64,000 nucleotides of DNA from Microcebus murinus (taxonomy: Eukaryota > Chordata > Mammalia > Primates > Cheirogaleidae), in NCBI RefSeq assembly GCF_040939455.1, contig NC_134104.1:142760501-142824500 (forward strand). Direction: 5' to 3'. A program made the translations under genes and the position numbers. Numbering within the stretch: position 1 is the stretch's first letter; each line of letters opens with the position of its first letter. This document shows, one piece after another, positions 11,505 through 23,047 of this stretch. Below the pieces are notes generated by a model. That model ran no database searches. It was given only the letters and a program-made list of their open reading frames with translations, and was not told the origin of the DNA.

Positions 11505-11985
11505 TGTTAGTTAGCGGTTGCTGCATAACAAACCAACCCTAAACTAAGTGACTTAAAACAACAATCATTTATTCAGCTCACAGTTCTGTGCATTGGCAAT
11601 TTAGTCTGGTTGATCGTTCTGTTTCCAGCTGGGCTCCCTCTTAAATCTGTTGTTAGCTGCGCTTCCACAGAGTAATTCTACTTCTAGGAGTAGGCTGGCT
11701 ATTAGCTGGCGTGATGTGGTGGCAATAGAACCATGTCCCTCTTCTCCTCCTCTAGCAGGCAAGCCATGGCAGTTCTCATAGAGGCTGGGCAGGCTTCTAA
11801 ACGAGGGAACATAAGCACGGAAAGCTTCTTTAAGGCCTAAGCTTGAAGCCAACACTCATGTTTGCTCTGTTCTGCTATTTTAACAAAGCAATAAGCCCAC
11901 CCTATATTCAAGAACTGCTCCTCTTAGTGGGAGGAAGAACAAAGCCATATTACAAAGCATCTTTGGTACAAGGAATCAAATAATA
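11505..11985 (-). mobile_element. MLT1-like LTR, reverse orientation
   Basis: It begins AGCGGTTGCTGCATAACAAACCAACCCTAAACTAAGTGACTTAAAACAACAATCATTTATTC, the complement of a MaLR-type LTR end. It continues with TCACAGTTCTGTGCATTGGCAATTTAG and CAGCTGGGCTCCC, ending in the CAATAAGCCCACCCTATATTCAAG region. This is an old solo LTR or fragment without internal genes; the subfamily is uncertain. Confidence 0.6.
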
Positions 11986-12254
11986 GCAGCCATGTTTGCA
12001 AATGATCTAGGTTATCCTCTTTATTATTGTTTTCTCATATTTCCTTTAGGGTCCTTCACCATTTCATGTTAAATCCAAGACAAATCACAAATTTATTTTG
12101 AATATTAGGATTTATCCCAGAAATAAAAAGATGCTTTAATATAAGAAAACCTATTTTTAGAGTTCAGTGCATTAACAGACCAAAGATAGTTCTTAATATC
12201 TAATTAAAATTCTCTATACTTAGAACATTTCCTTTGTCCTCCTCATAGTAATCT

Positions 12255-12440
12255 CTGGTAGAATACTGAGTGTTTTAAACCCATTAACACATTTAAATAA
12301 TAACAAAAATATGAGATGATAAATGTTATTATTACTCATAATTTGCAGAAAAGGAAACAGAGTCTTAGACATTATAAGGAACTTTTCTGGAGTCATACTG
12401 TCAGTAATAACCAGAACAGGGACTAAAAGACTGCTTACAA
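12255..12440 (+). mobile_element. MIR SINE fragment, + orientation
   Basis: TTTTAAACCCATTAACACATTTAAATAATAAC, ATAAATGTTATTATTACTCATAATTTGCAGAAAAGGAAACAGAGTC, AAGGAACTTTTCTGGAGTCATACTGTCAGTAATAACCAGAACAGGGAC follow the MIR core and its tail. Confidence 0.65.
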
Positions 12441-14125
12441 GTTAAAATCATTTTCAAGTTGTAAACACAAAACCCCTTAATAGTAGACACACTCCAGTAA
12501 AAGAACATCTCTGTACTTTCCCATTTTCTCTCTGCCCATTCACAGTTTAAAATATTCCAGAAACAACTCATATTTTCCAGTGACGATAACTGAGACCTAC
12601 CTTACAAAGTGTTTTATGCAGCAACAGCACAAAATCTGCGTGATCATAGAGCTGACAGCCTTTGAGACTTAAACTCATTAAGCATCAAAACAGTTGGGAA
12701 ATTTAGAAAAAGACAAATGTGAAACCAGTGCTTTATGTCTTGAGTTTTGGAGAAGAGAGGATTCTACAATGGATCCAGAAAGCAAGAAAGTCCAGCTCCA
12801 AGACATTTCACCTATACGTGCACTAGTTAGAGATTAAGGAAGCTAACTTGTCTCTCTTTAGGGAGGTAACTATCCAATGAGTTGGTTGACTGGCCTTGCA
12901 TATTTCAGTGCCTTTTATTTTAATTAGATCACAGCCTAGCTGAGGAATGGAATCAGGACTAGCAGACTTGATATTGAGCCAAGAGAGTTTATGGGAATTG
13001 AGAAAATGAGGAGAATATAGAAGGTTTTTGAAACAATTCATTCATTCATTTTCTTATCAACCAAAAAAGTTTGTGAAGCTTGAGACAGCACTCAGTCTCA
13101 TGGCAGCAAAAGATAGATTAAAGTGAAAATGATCATGTGCCAGATTATTATTTGGTAAAACTTAAGTGATTCCCGAAGATAAAGAAGAAGGCCTCAGTTA
13201 CTGAAGAAATTATGTTCATTATCATCATTTTTATTTATTATTATTATTAGATGCTGAGAAAACTCTGGTTTGTGAATGGTTAATTCTTCCCTGAGTGAAG
13301 ATGTACAGGACCAGAAGTGGTTTTGTGATCACCTCAATAAACAAATTTCAATGACCTCTGTATGTTTTTTATAATCTTCTCCCTTAGCTAACCACTTGAA
13401 CTTTTGAGTTGTTTCCTAGAAATTATGGATTTTCTACAAGACAAGGGAGTTGAGATTCTGAAGGCCTTAGGGCAGACTTCCAGATGCCAGGACTCACCAT
13501 TCCCCTCAACCTGCCCCAAGCAAGGCACGTGGCCACTCCTTAAAAAGCCCATGACCTCCACTGTGAGATAGACAGATTTGAGGCAGCTTCTCCTGTTCTC
13601 CCAACAAGACATACATCCTATTAAAAATATTCCTTTCTTCTTGGCAATCCTTGTTGCCTCAATAATGGGAACTTTGCACAACTAGCAAATGGACCTAGAC
13701 CCTTGTAGTTTCAACAACTGTTTCACTGATGAGGTGTTTTTGGCAATTTGAGCAAGGTCTTCAGGAATGAGTAGGAGTGTGCCAATACTCTTCATTACCT
13801 ATCTCTGAGTACTGAAGGTGTTGTGTGCTATGAGTGTGATTATTTAGCAACCATGGCTAATCCTCTGCCTTGTATAACAGCAGAGGCACAGCAAGAAAAA
13901 TACAGGGTAACAATTCTGGAGTTGTAATTGTGATTGCCAGGCATGTTTCCTTAGCTTTGGGAGTTAGTTCTAATATTAATAGCTACTAAAATCGATGAGA
14001 GACCATACAGCTCTGCTGTATTTCAGACAGAGCTGCTACTAATTGCTCCTTAACTGCAGGTCTGACTGTTATCAACCTTACTTCTCAAGTGATCCTGTTC
14101 TGGTATAATTTTCCTTTTAATGACT
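12441..14125. other. No gene or clear repeat recognised
   Basis: Mixed-composition DNA with a TTA-type microsatellite at about 13228-13248. The frame at 13388-13681 (minus) has no recognisable similarity. Confidence 0.4.
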
Positions 14126-14129
14126 ATTT

Positions 14130-14500
14130 GCACAGAGCCACAGAACAGCAGAGCCAGAATGGCCCTAGGAGACATCTTGTCCAGACTTTGAACATTGGAG
14201 CTCTTTCTCCAGACACAATCCTATTTAACATTGTAAATAAGTGAAAGAAGAATGCTGGACTCGAGAAGCCCTTGTATGGCCTAGTGTGTACAACTACCGC
14301 CCAGACTTGTAGCAGGAGTGATCCCAAAAGAAGCTCCAAGGACATCCTGTCACCTAATCAAAGCTAGTGAAAAATCATTGTCTTGTCTAAAACCTGTTCT
14401 TACAGGCAAGGAAATTAATACCCACAAAAGTTATCTGATTACTTGAGGTTACACAGCAAAGAGTTGCCAAGAGTCATGCCACCTTCTACCCTAACATAGT
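14130..14500 (+). mobile_element. Possible ancient interspersed repeat fragment
   Basis: GAGCCACAGAACAGCAGAGCCAGAATGGCCCTAGGAGACATCTTGTCCAG followed at 14400-14470 by ACAGGCAAGGAAATTAATACCCACAAAAGTTATCTGATTACTTGAGGTTACACAGCAAAG resembles mammalian-wide repeats with a 'lifted from AGATGAGGAAACTGAGG' core. The family is not certain. Confidence 0.35.
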
Positions 14501-14917
14501 TAATCTCCTATGCACCCTTAGCAATAAGCATCCGGGATTGGGCACAAAGTCTAGAGTAACATCCTAGTCACTTAGAATAAAGCTCATTTAATCCCTGCAT
14601 CTCCTTACATGAAACAACTTGCAGAATGATGAATCTCAAAACCTCAAGAGCTTGTTAATGAAATAATACTACCAATGTAGGTCTTTCAACCCCATTCCAG
14701 AATTAATAAATTGAAATTTCCTAGGTCAGAATGAGAGATCAGAAATACTATAGACCTTTCAGGTGAGCCCGATATAGCCTGGAGGCAACTGGCTCCGGAT
14801 TTGCCCCTGGGATTATTGTTCTTGGGACATTGTGACTTATAAAACCTTAGAAGTTAGAACTCATGTGTAGAAGAATATGTGAGTATATGAGTAGTAGTTA
14901 ACTTATTACAGGGATAG

Positions 14918-14948
14918 AATAGCCTCCACTGGGAAAGTGGAGGCTATT
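14918..14948. repeat. Perfect 13-bp inverted repeat (hairpin, 5-nt loop)
   Basis: AATAGCCTCCACT (14918-14930) and AGTGGAGGCTATT (14936-14948) are exact reverse complements separated by GGGAA. No terminator or RNA gene logic applies in this genome. The hairpin directly precedes a small tandem repeat. Confidence 0.95.
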
Positions 14949-15022
14949 ACATAGGGACTTATTACATAGGGACCTTTTACATAGGGACTTCATTGCATAG
15001 TCCCTTCATTACATAGGGACTT
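14947..15022 (+). repeat. Short tandem repeat of an ACATAGGGACTT unit
   Basis: ACATAGGGACTT or close variants occur about four to five times with irregular spacing, including a GCATAGTCCCTT variant at about 14995-15006 that reads partly as the complement. The array is local and imperfect. Confidence 0.75.
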
Positions 15023-15024
15023 CT

Positions 15025-16195
15025 CTAGTTTGGGTAAGCAATGCATTTTCCCCCATTGTCATTTTATATATTTCTGCTTAAAACCCATTTGTTGTACATT
15101 ATCGCAGGACCACAAAGTCCAATGGGAAAGGCTATGGAAGCCACAAAGGATCTGACAGTGAGAATCTGCTAGAGTAAGATTTTGGCCTCCAAAGTAAAGA
15201 CTGCTAAAGATCTCATTGAAAACCTCAATATATTTATTCTGAACACATACTGTTTAATTTAGAAAATCCAAATTTATCCAAAGTAGGCAAACCAAGATGC
15301 CTTTCTTTATAAAATAATTAGTTTTACAGGATTTAAAAGGATCTCAGAAATCAAAACTTTATCCCCGTATTTTTACCCTGAGGGCTGAGAAGTCTACACC
15401 TAGATAAACTAGATATCAGTGGGGTTAAGACTTGAGACAAAGGCCCAGAGAGGCAGTAAATATTTTGAATCAATTATTAAATGTCATACAAAATAAAGTT
15501 CTCCCAGAATGATATAGGCATGAAATTTGAACTAGGTCAGAATAAATTAAAACCAAATTAGGTAAAGAGGAAATTTAATTTAAATAAGAGAACAGATTAT
15601 TTGGGAGCTTTGTAAATGATCACTACTATTTTTCAACTCGTGTTTATTTTAACTCAAATTTGGGCACACAGTAGTTTAAGAATAAGGGATTTATCTTCTT
15701 TAGTACCTCATTCAGCAAAGAGGGGGAAGGAGTATGTCTGCACTCAATGTTTTTTTTAAAAAATGTGATTTCAGTTGGGAAAAAGCAAAGGGCCTGTATA
15801 ACAATAACAGAGATTTTAAAGGTTGTTCTAAAAAAAATGCTCAGTACTTTAAGCAGACATGGAGATCCTTTTATGCATACTTCTTAGTAAATGAATTTTA
15901 AACACTCAAATGCAGCATTGCACAATATTCATGGCTTTACCTGGGTGTGACTTTGGCCATGGCTTAAGCAGCTGCCTCTTACTCTTAAGTCCACCAGCTC
16001 TTGTGAAGGAGCACTGAAGGGGCCAGTTCTTCCTCCTGATAAGGAGACAACAAAAGAGGCTCTACTATCCTCGCTGCCTTTCCTGTCCCAGGTACCTGTT
16101 TTTGCCAGCCTTGGCTGTAGCAATGGTAGAGCCATAGGGGCACATGAAACACTGCTTTGGATGGGAAGGTGGTCTCAGTCCGTGTGCCAAGGCAG
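15025..16195. other. No gene or clear repeat recognised
   Basis: Unassigned DNA. Overlapping minus-strand frames at 15929-16292 in three phases are typical of chance frames in a locally GC-richer patch and match nothing I know. Confidence 0.4.
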
Positions 16196-16199
16196 TAAG

Positions 16200-16385
16200 T
16201 GTGATGCTTGGACATGCACTGTCTTTGGAACCAAATAGTCCAATACATTTGAACCTTGCCTTCTCCTGTGAGATCTGTGCAAATGACTTCATCTGTCTGA
16301 TGTTATGGCATCTCTGGGCTTCAGTTCTCTCATTTATAAAATTATAAAGATGAGAATATCAGCTCCCTTCCAGATTTGCTGAGTT
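16200..16385 (-). mobile_element. MIR-like SINE, reverse orientation
   Basis: TTTGAACCTTGCCTTCTCCTGTGAGATCTGTGCAAATGACTTCATCTG, GGGCTTCAGTTCTCTCATTTATAAAATTATAAAGATGAGAATATCAG follow the complement of the MIR core. Confidence 0.55.
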
Positions 16386-16494
16386 AATATTTCGTACCCA
16401 GAGCAAAATAAGTTTCCCTTAATGATTGGTTTTCTCCTTTATCATGGCTTCCATACCCAAATGTCTTTCCTTTGAAAGGTCTATAGGTTAGCTT

Positions 16495-16865
16495 TATCTT
16501 GTGTGGTGAACCACCTCAAATTATTTGGAACAACAATCATTTCCTGAGTTCATGGCTCTACAGATTGGCAATTTGAACTGGACATAACTGGACACTGTGT
16601 TTTGGATTTGGCAGATGTTGGCAGGCCTAGCTCATGCCTCCATTCAGCTGATAAGTCAACCAGGTCTGTCTGGGACAATGGTGTTCTCGCCATACGGAGA
16701 GCCTGAGTTTGTTCCCATGGAAATAGGGGAGGCACCAAGAGAGCACAGTGGAAACTGCAAGACCTCTTGAGGTCCAGGCTTGGAACAAATACAATGTCAC
16801 TCCACGCAGGTTTTTTAGGTAATCAAATCATAAGCCCAGCCCAGGCTTAAGGGATTACAAAAGAA
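16495..16865 (-). mobile_element. MLT1-like LTR, reverse orientation, decayed
   Basis: ATTATTTGGAACAACAATCATTTCCTGAGTTCATGGCTCTACAGATTGGCAATTTGAACTGG is similar in layout to the copy at 11505. AGCCCAGCCCAGGCTTAAGGGATTACA at 16832-16860 matches the region preceding the other end of such LTRs. Confidence 0.5.
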
Positions 16866-17259
16866 ATTTCATCTCTTGATGGAGTTGCTGAAAGAATTGG
16901 TACAACTTTTGAAATGTAAGAGAGAACAGGCAAGCTCTTTCTGAAAAGTCCATTGATGGAAGAAGCATTGCACTACACGGCAGATTTCTTAGTTTCTACG
17001 TGCTTCGCTGAGTCTTCCTATCATCATCCACAAAGCAGGGCATGTGTACCACATGCTCTACTATTTTATTTTAATTTAAAATTGCATCTCCCTGTGATTC
17101 GTCCTAGGGCTAAGACAAGCATGGATGCCATGCGTTTATTTACTTGGGGGTTAGGGGCTCCTCCTTTTTTTTTTCTTTCTGACAGGTGTCCTGGGAAATC
17201 CTTCTGGAGCAGCAATCTGGCCCTTCTTCTCATTTTGCCAATCTGATCACCCTAGGGTA

Positions 17260-17660
17260 GGGTTATTTAACAGGAGTAATTAATCATTGTGTTTTCCGAA
17301 ATTGGAAGCCAAGGCACATTAGCCTCATACCAGAGAGCATGTATGCAAGCGAGGGGGTTAGGAAGGAGTGTGTGTAATGAGAGAGGTGAGAGTCTTATAA
17401 TTAAGGAGGAGCATAAATAATAATGAAAGTCATTAGTGCCACTTGGTTGAAAGAATGTCATAAATGTAATTGGGACATTAAAGTGAAATCCATTATGACA
17501 AACATTAACACATACAAAGGAGGAAAAAATGTGGTTATCTTGGGCTTGACAGATAGTGTCAGCTTCCAGTGAGGCCCAGATGGCATTCAGGAAAATGTTA
17601 TGAGCAGTTTTATTTTAATATTTTTGGTTATGTGATATTTGGGAATCAAATGACACAAAC
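17260..17660. promoter_or_regulatory. Candidate conserved non-coding element
   Basis: The stretch is free of recognised repeats and has several homeodomain-type TAAT cores: GTAATTAATCATTG at about 17277, TATAATTAAGG at about 17397, AAATAATAATG, and TGTAATTGGG at about 17466. No open frame fits. This is pattern-based only; conservation could not be tested. Confidence 0.25.
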
Positions 17661-17664
17661 ACAT

Positions 17665-18315
17665 GAGGAATTTTCACATGCTTGGCCTTGAAGAGGCTGG
17701 CAGAGAAGAGAGGTCACCGAAGGCAGCAGCACACTGGAGAACTTCCATCTTGGAGGCACGACTTTTTTTTTCCTTAGGTGTTGTAATAACTCAAGGCATA
17801 TGATGCAGTCTGGCATTTTTCCTTTGTGAAATTCCCTGTTGAACCAGACATGCAGTTTGGATGCTTTCTTTAAAAAATAGCAAAGTGTGGAGGGAGTGAC
17901 AGGGATGAGAATGAGGACATTTAAACAATTATGCAGGAAATTATATGATGCTAAAATCGAACATGGACAGACTGTTCAATGGCAGGATTCCCACTCGTGC
18001 TGAGCTGTGCAAAGGGAAAGATTTTTTTTTCTTTCTCTGCAGGACTGTAATTTTTGAGCAGGAAATAATTCAGAATATAAAACAAAAGAAAAAAATATAT
18101 CTAGAAATGGAAGCAAAGAGAAACAAAAAGGAGGCAGCTGTAAAAAAAAAAGAGAGAGAGAGACAGGATTAAGATGAAGAACAAAGTGTGTGTGTGTATG
18201 TGTGTGTTGAAAGGAAGGAACTGGTAAGTGCAGGTGGTGATTTGGGATGAGAAATGCTCTGCGGGTTTTTCTTTTCAGGTCAGTGAAGACTCAAGGAGAT
18301 CATGTTCCTGCCACA
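17665..18315. other. No gene; TG-rich and A/GA-rich simple stretches
   Basis: There is an AAAAAAAAAGAGAGAGAGAGA stretch at about 18142-18163 and a TG-type microsatellite at about 18188-18208. The frame 17945-18172 is built largely of these A-rich codons and is not credible as a gene. Confidence 0.5.
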
Positions 18316-18319
18316 CAGG

Positions 18320-18430
18320 GTATCATGAAGACTCCATAGGTCAGTGTATGTAAAAGGATTAACACACTGACTAGCAAATGGTAAACAATAAATGGGAGCT
18401 ATAATAACTCTGATTATTCATGTTATTGTA
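18320..18430 (-). mobile_element. MIR fragment, reverse orientation
   Basis: GTAAAAGGATTAACACACTGACTAGCAAATGGTAAACAATAAATGGGAGCTATAATAA follows the complement of the MIR 5' half (the CAGTGCCTGGCACATAGTAAGCGCTCAATAAATG region). Confidence 0.5.
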
Positions 18431-18539
18431 TATCAAGGCTAGTGGAGCAATATATATGTTTGGGAATCTAGAACTATTCATGCGTGATGTGGAAGTAGGA
18501 GGAGTAAAGTGACATCTGTGTCAAGCCCACTTGATGCAA

Positions 18540-18800
18540 AGAGATTTTTCAATATGTTAGCTAATTTAATCCACATTGCAAAGCTGCTTGGTAGTTATTA
18601 TTGCCTACAATTGGCTAGACAAAAAATCAGATAATTCAGTGCACATTATTCAGTAAAACAGTCATCGGCACATAATAAATAGTCAATACATGTTAGCCCT
18701 TATGATTTTCATGCTCAAAGTCATATCAACAACCACTGAGAGAACCCAAATTTGAATCCTTTTCTTTTCAATTCCAAATTGCATTCAGGTGCCTCTCTCA
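18540..18800 (+). mobile_element. MIR-like fragment, interrupted
   Basis: GTTAGCTAATTTAATCCACATTGCAAAGCTGCTTGGTAGTTATTATTGCC is MIR-like, and CAAAGTCATATCAACAACCACTGAGAGAACCCAAATTTGAATCC at 18716-18760 fits its second part. Between them lies ACAGTCATCGGCACATAATAAATAGTCAATACATGTTAG, which reads as a piece of MIR in reverse, so two MIR copies may be mixed here. Confidence 0.4.
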
Positions 18801-18959
18801 CATGACTTACGTGGAACAATCCACAGCCCTACAAATGGACATTCTACAGAGAAATGGCCATGAAGAAACCTGGGATGTAATGGAATGGAGCCTACAGCCA
18901 GAAAATTGGGTTGAAATCTCTGCTATATAGTCCCTTAGAAATAAATTTTGTAGTATACA

Positions 18960-19395
18960 TGTAGGCATGGTGCCAGGCACCCTTCAAGGAAGGACTTGTT
19001 GTTTCAACTGCTGGGAAGATTTTTAGGAGACAATCTTCTGTTGTCAGCCCTTCTGGATTGCTTCAGTTGTCAACTCAGACAAGGTCATGACCATGCCTGG
19101 GAGAGTCTATACTTGATGACTAATGGTTATGGGAGTGTAAGGGCCTCCACCTGTCAGGTGATATAGCCCTAGAGCTCCTCACTGGGGGAGGGGGGTTGGG
19201 GGGATTGAGAGGGAGGGGCATTGGTTGCAGCTGTCGTTGGGCCTGAATTGCAACTCAGCTTCTCCTTCTAATCCTTTTCCTCCCTTCCACTTCCGGGAGT
19301 ACATCCCAGTGCTCTTTTTAATAAACATTCTGTGCACTGAACTGGCTCAGAATTTGATTTCTGGGGAGCCCAAGTGGTGACAATTTTGAATCTTC
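18960..19395 (+). mobile_element. Old ERVL-type LTR, + orientation, with AATAAA signal
   Basis: The end of the stretch has the layout of a retroviral LTR: pyrimidine-rich TTCTCCTTCTAATCCTTTTCCTCCC, a polyadenylation signal TTTTTAATAAACATTCTGTGCACTG (AATAAA near 19320-19325), and CAGAATTTGATTTCTGGGGAGCCCAAGTGGTGACA. The middle has CAACTCAGACAAGG and a G-rich tract (19184-19218). It has no viral gene nearby. The subfamily is not certain. Confidence 0.5.
19184..19218 (+). repeat. G-rich tract able to form a G-quadruplex
   Basis: Five G runs of 3 to 6 (19184-19188, 19190-19195, 19198-19203, 19211-19213, 19215-19218) are separated by loops of 1 to 7 bases. It lies inside the LTR of the previous entry. 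Confidence 0.6.
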
Positions 19396-19399
19396 AAAC

Positions 19400-19855
19400 G
19401 GTAATGGTATAGTAGTGACCTGAAAGATGTCATAATATCAGTACTGAGCAGTATCATGCAGGAGGCTGAAGAATGCTAGTCAACACTGCCATCCTATCCT
19501 GATGAGATGCCATCCTGCATTCAGGATCACCCCTAGAGAGTGCAGCAGGAGGCAAAAGACATTATTTGTGCATCTCTGTACTGTGCTGAACTTCACCCAC
19601 TTATGTGCTTTGAAATAGAAGAAACCTGTTTAAAATGAACATCAAAGGCATCAGAGAAGAAGAAATAAAGAGTCATAAAAGGGCGACAATTGGGCCAAGG
19701 AGGATATATAAAGAATAGTCCTCAACCTGTCTTTATTAAGGGAGTCTGACATCCCAGTCTAAATAAAAGAGAGAAAAACCTGGACTAAGATAAGAAAATA
19801 GCTGGGGAAGAGCAGACAAGCCAGAAATTGGCTTAATTTTGTTTATTTGCTTATT
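19400..19855. other. No feature recognised
   Basis: Unassigned DNA between an LTR and an L1 fragment. Confidence 0.4.
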
Positions 19856-19859
19856 TTTA

Positions 19860-20990
19860 AATTACATTTTCATTTATTTTAAATTAAATGAGTAATATCT
19901 GAATATGATCTCCTGATTAAAGAGAAGCAAATATGTTAGTCCTTTAAGAATCTAATAATGCTGAACCCATCCTGCTCACCCTAGAGGTTTCCCTTAAGCA
20001 GGGAGGATTGTTGGGCTAGAAGTACTTTTGTATTATTAGACAATGACATTATTTGTTTTTAGAATTTTCAATTCTGTTTTGTGTCCATTTGTTTTAATTT
20101 GTACCTTAAAAAAATCAATTTCTTTAAACTTTTATAATTATTTTTAGAAGGTTCTTTATAGAATATTTTCAAATGTTAAACAAATTGCTCAGATTTATAG
20201 GAATGTTTCTCCTTAACTTCCTGAGTGTCTATTTGTATATTCTTTTTTTCTCTCAGAAAATTGTCAGATTTTCAGAGTATAAACTATTTTTGGGAAAAAA
20301 AATCACCGTTGTTTCATTAAAATTATGATAAGTCAATCTTTACCTTTTAAATTTTTGGCTTAAATCGATTATTTTTGTCTTTTATTTGGTCAGATATTTA
20401 GATCACTACTTTTTAATTATTCCATCTGTCTATCTTCAATGTATCTATTTATCTAACATTTGCAGGGCTATGAAATCACCTCTGAGCACAGCTTTAGCTA
20501 TTTCACATTGACTTAAAAAGAAGGTTCTTTATTTTAATCATTTTTAAAATTTTCCATTATTACATTTTTAAACAGTTATTTTTAGAGCATTCATCTAATT
20601 TCCCAACATATTTGGGGGGGGGGCATTAGCCATTAATATAGAGTTGATTTCTAATTTGATTTCATCAGGGTTAAAAAACATGTCTCCAATTTTTTTTTTT
20701 TGAAATTAAAGATAATTTCTTGAGGCCTAGTGTATAATCTGTATTTATAATGTTTCATGTGATTGAAATTAATGCATTTTTTTTCTTTGGAAGATATGAG
20801 GTATTATAGAAAACTATTGGATCATACTTGTTAATTGTGTCATTTAAATCAATCTATCCTATTTTTCCATTCTTTTAGATTTGTCAGTTTCTTCTATTAA
20901 TGTTCCATTTGAGCTTTATATGTATTTGTAGCCATTGCAAAGTCTATCTCTCCTTGCAATTTCAAAATACCATCGTTAGAAATACATTCC
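19860..20990 (-). mobile_element. Old L1M ORF2 fragment, reverse orientation
   Basis: T-rich DNA with complement-of-ORF2 landmarks: TTTCATCAGGGTTAAAAAACATGTCTCC, TTCTTGAGGCCTAGTGTATAATCTG, TGTTTCATGTGATTGAAATTAATGCA, CTATTGGATCATACTTGTTAATTGTGTCATTTAAATCAATCTATCC and TTGTCAGTTTCTTCTATTAATG. It is strongly decayed and its limits are approximate. A run of ten or so G at about 20612-20622 lies inside. Confidence 0.5.
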
Positions 20991-20999
20991 TTTATGTTC

Positions 21000-22715
21000 A
21001 CATAGATTTCATTTGCAAAAAATATCTATTGAAATACCATCAGCCTTGGAAAAGGTGATAATTCCAGCTAGACTGGCAAACACAAGGGACTTCTGCCATC
21101 TCACTGCCCTCCTGGGACTTTGCCAGACTTGGCTAATTGTTTAAGGCCTTCTTTCCTGTGGAGTCCAGATGCTACCTAGGAACATACTGCTCGAGTCAGT
21201 TGCTACCAACAGATCTCAGTTTGCCCTTCAGTTACGACCTATTTGCCCTCCCCCCTTAAAATATCATCAAGTCAAGGTAAGTAGGTAAGATTGATCAATG
21301 TCTACCAGATTCAGAGGAAGACATCAAATTGATATTTTCTCAATCAAGCTATTTTCTAGCCAATAGGCCAACACTGTTAAACATAGAATTCAAAGTATAA
21401 AGTATCTATGAGATCTTCTTGAAGTAACTACTTGATAAAATTCGTAAAACCATGAAGGGAGTCAAAATAAACAACCCCACATTAGAGAAGCTATAATAAA
21501 TGCAATTCATCAAAATATGATTAACCAACAATAATTTATACTCTGATAATGGAAATGAAGTATGTTACTGGGGAGAAACAACTCACCTGTAATCCGTATA
21601 TCTAGTAAATGCTGGGAAGATGTTTTTGAAGAAGGAAAAAGGCTGTCGACTCAGTCTAATCTTCTTGCAAACATGTTGGAAACTGAACCTCTTGGTAAAT
21701 GGACTAATGATAATTACTAGGAGGGAGAGTCCTTCTTTACGGAATCCTCTTAACTGAATGTCCCTGAGTTAGGATTGCTTATGGTGGGTAAGATTAGTAT
21801 AAATGGATTTATGAAGCATAATTCTCAAGGAATATCACAGAAGCTATACAAATATCTAGAATATCAAATAAAAATGTTTCATGACCTGTTTCCCACTGTG
21901 TAAGACTCTGGCAAATTTTAATTACAGGCCACATATATTACCCAGACCTGAAGACCTTTTGTCTCACCAAGGAAGGAAGAAGCTGAGGAGCTATGCAGGA
22001 TCTCTGGGATCTCTCTTTGGTTTGCTTGGGCCTTGTGATTCTTGTATATTGAAATTATTAAGCTTGAGATTGGGTAGGACCATTCATGTGACTCAGATTT
22101 AACAATTAATTTTTTATGTTTGCTAAGTAACTAACAAAAGTTGGCAGTTGAGTAGGCAGAAGTACAAAATGGCCTATTTCCTCTTCTTTCTTAGCATGGA
22201 GTCCAGTAATATTGCTCAAAATTGAAACATGGAGCTAATAAAATGTTTTAATCTAATTTTTAAAATGTTTTTCATAATTTTTTATACTTACAGGGATTTT
22301 TAGAAAATTTCACCTCTTAAAGTGAAGAAAATTATATCTAGTGTTGAACAAATTCCTTTGTTTCATTTCCATATCTTCTTCCCTTACACTCAAGTAATTT
22401 AATTTCATTACTAAAAGTAACACCATAAAATCCCTTTAAAAATAATTTCCTTTTCTATGTACTTATCTGTCTATTCATTTATAGTTTTTGAGAACACACA
22501 CATTAGAGAGATTATTTAATCTTGAGTTCTTTATAATGAATATAATTGGTTTTAAAATGATAAATGATTCTCCATTATTTATTTAAAAATTACTAACTAG
22601 GTCCTTGCCAGGGATTTATTTAACAAGCATAACATCCTTTGGAAATACTAGATAGAGAGGAAAGGGATGAAAATGTGGTAACAAAAATTTCCAATCCTAA
22701 CCACTGTCTCCCCAC
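21000..22715. other. No gene or clear repeat recognised
   Basis: Unassigned DNA. The frame at 21881-22102 has no recognisable similarity. Confidence 0.4.
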
Positions 22716-22719
22716 CTGA

Positions 22720-22960
22720 TACTTTATACAAATTCTTAGAGTGTTTATGTGTTATTCTTTCAATACTTCTCTATATATTATATACTTACTGTGTCCAAAG
22801 CATAATGTTTTAAATGTTGATAGAAGGAAAAAAAAAAAAAGAAAGTAGATAAACTTCCCTCAAGGAGCTTACAGTCCAAAGTAAAAGATGGCTAGTTAAA
22901 TCAGTGTGGTATATTATAAAAGGTAACAAGCTCTGTATAAAGTGCTATGGAGATTTGGAA
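22720..22960 (+). mobile_element. L2-like LINE fragment, + orientation
   Basis: TATACTTACTGTGTCCAAAGCATAATGTTTTAAATG, CTTCCCTCAAGGAGCTTACAGTCCAAAGT, and ATTATAAAAGGTAACAAGCTCTGTATAAAGTGCTATGGAG have the order of the L2 3' end. An A run has expanded inside it at about 22829-22842. Confidence 0.6.
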
Positions 22961-23047
22961 GATGGAGACAGCAATGTTGCTACAGGCAAGCATAAAGAAA
23001 GACTAGTGTACAAATTAAGGACATTTAATTTATCATATATTGGGCAG

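Noticed and set aside
14947..15022. CRISPR-like spaced repeats
   Set aside because: Units are too short and irregularly spaced, there are no distinct spacers and the genome is a primate's.
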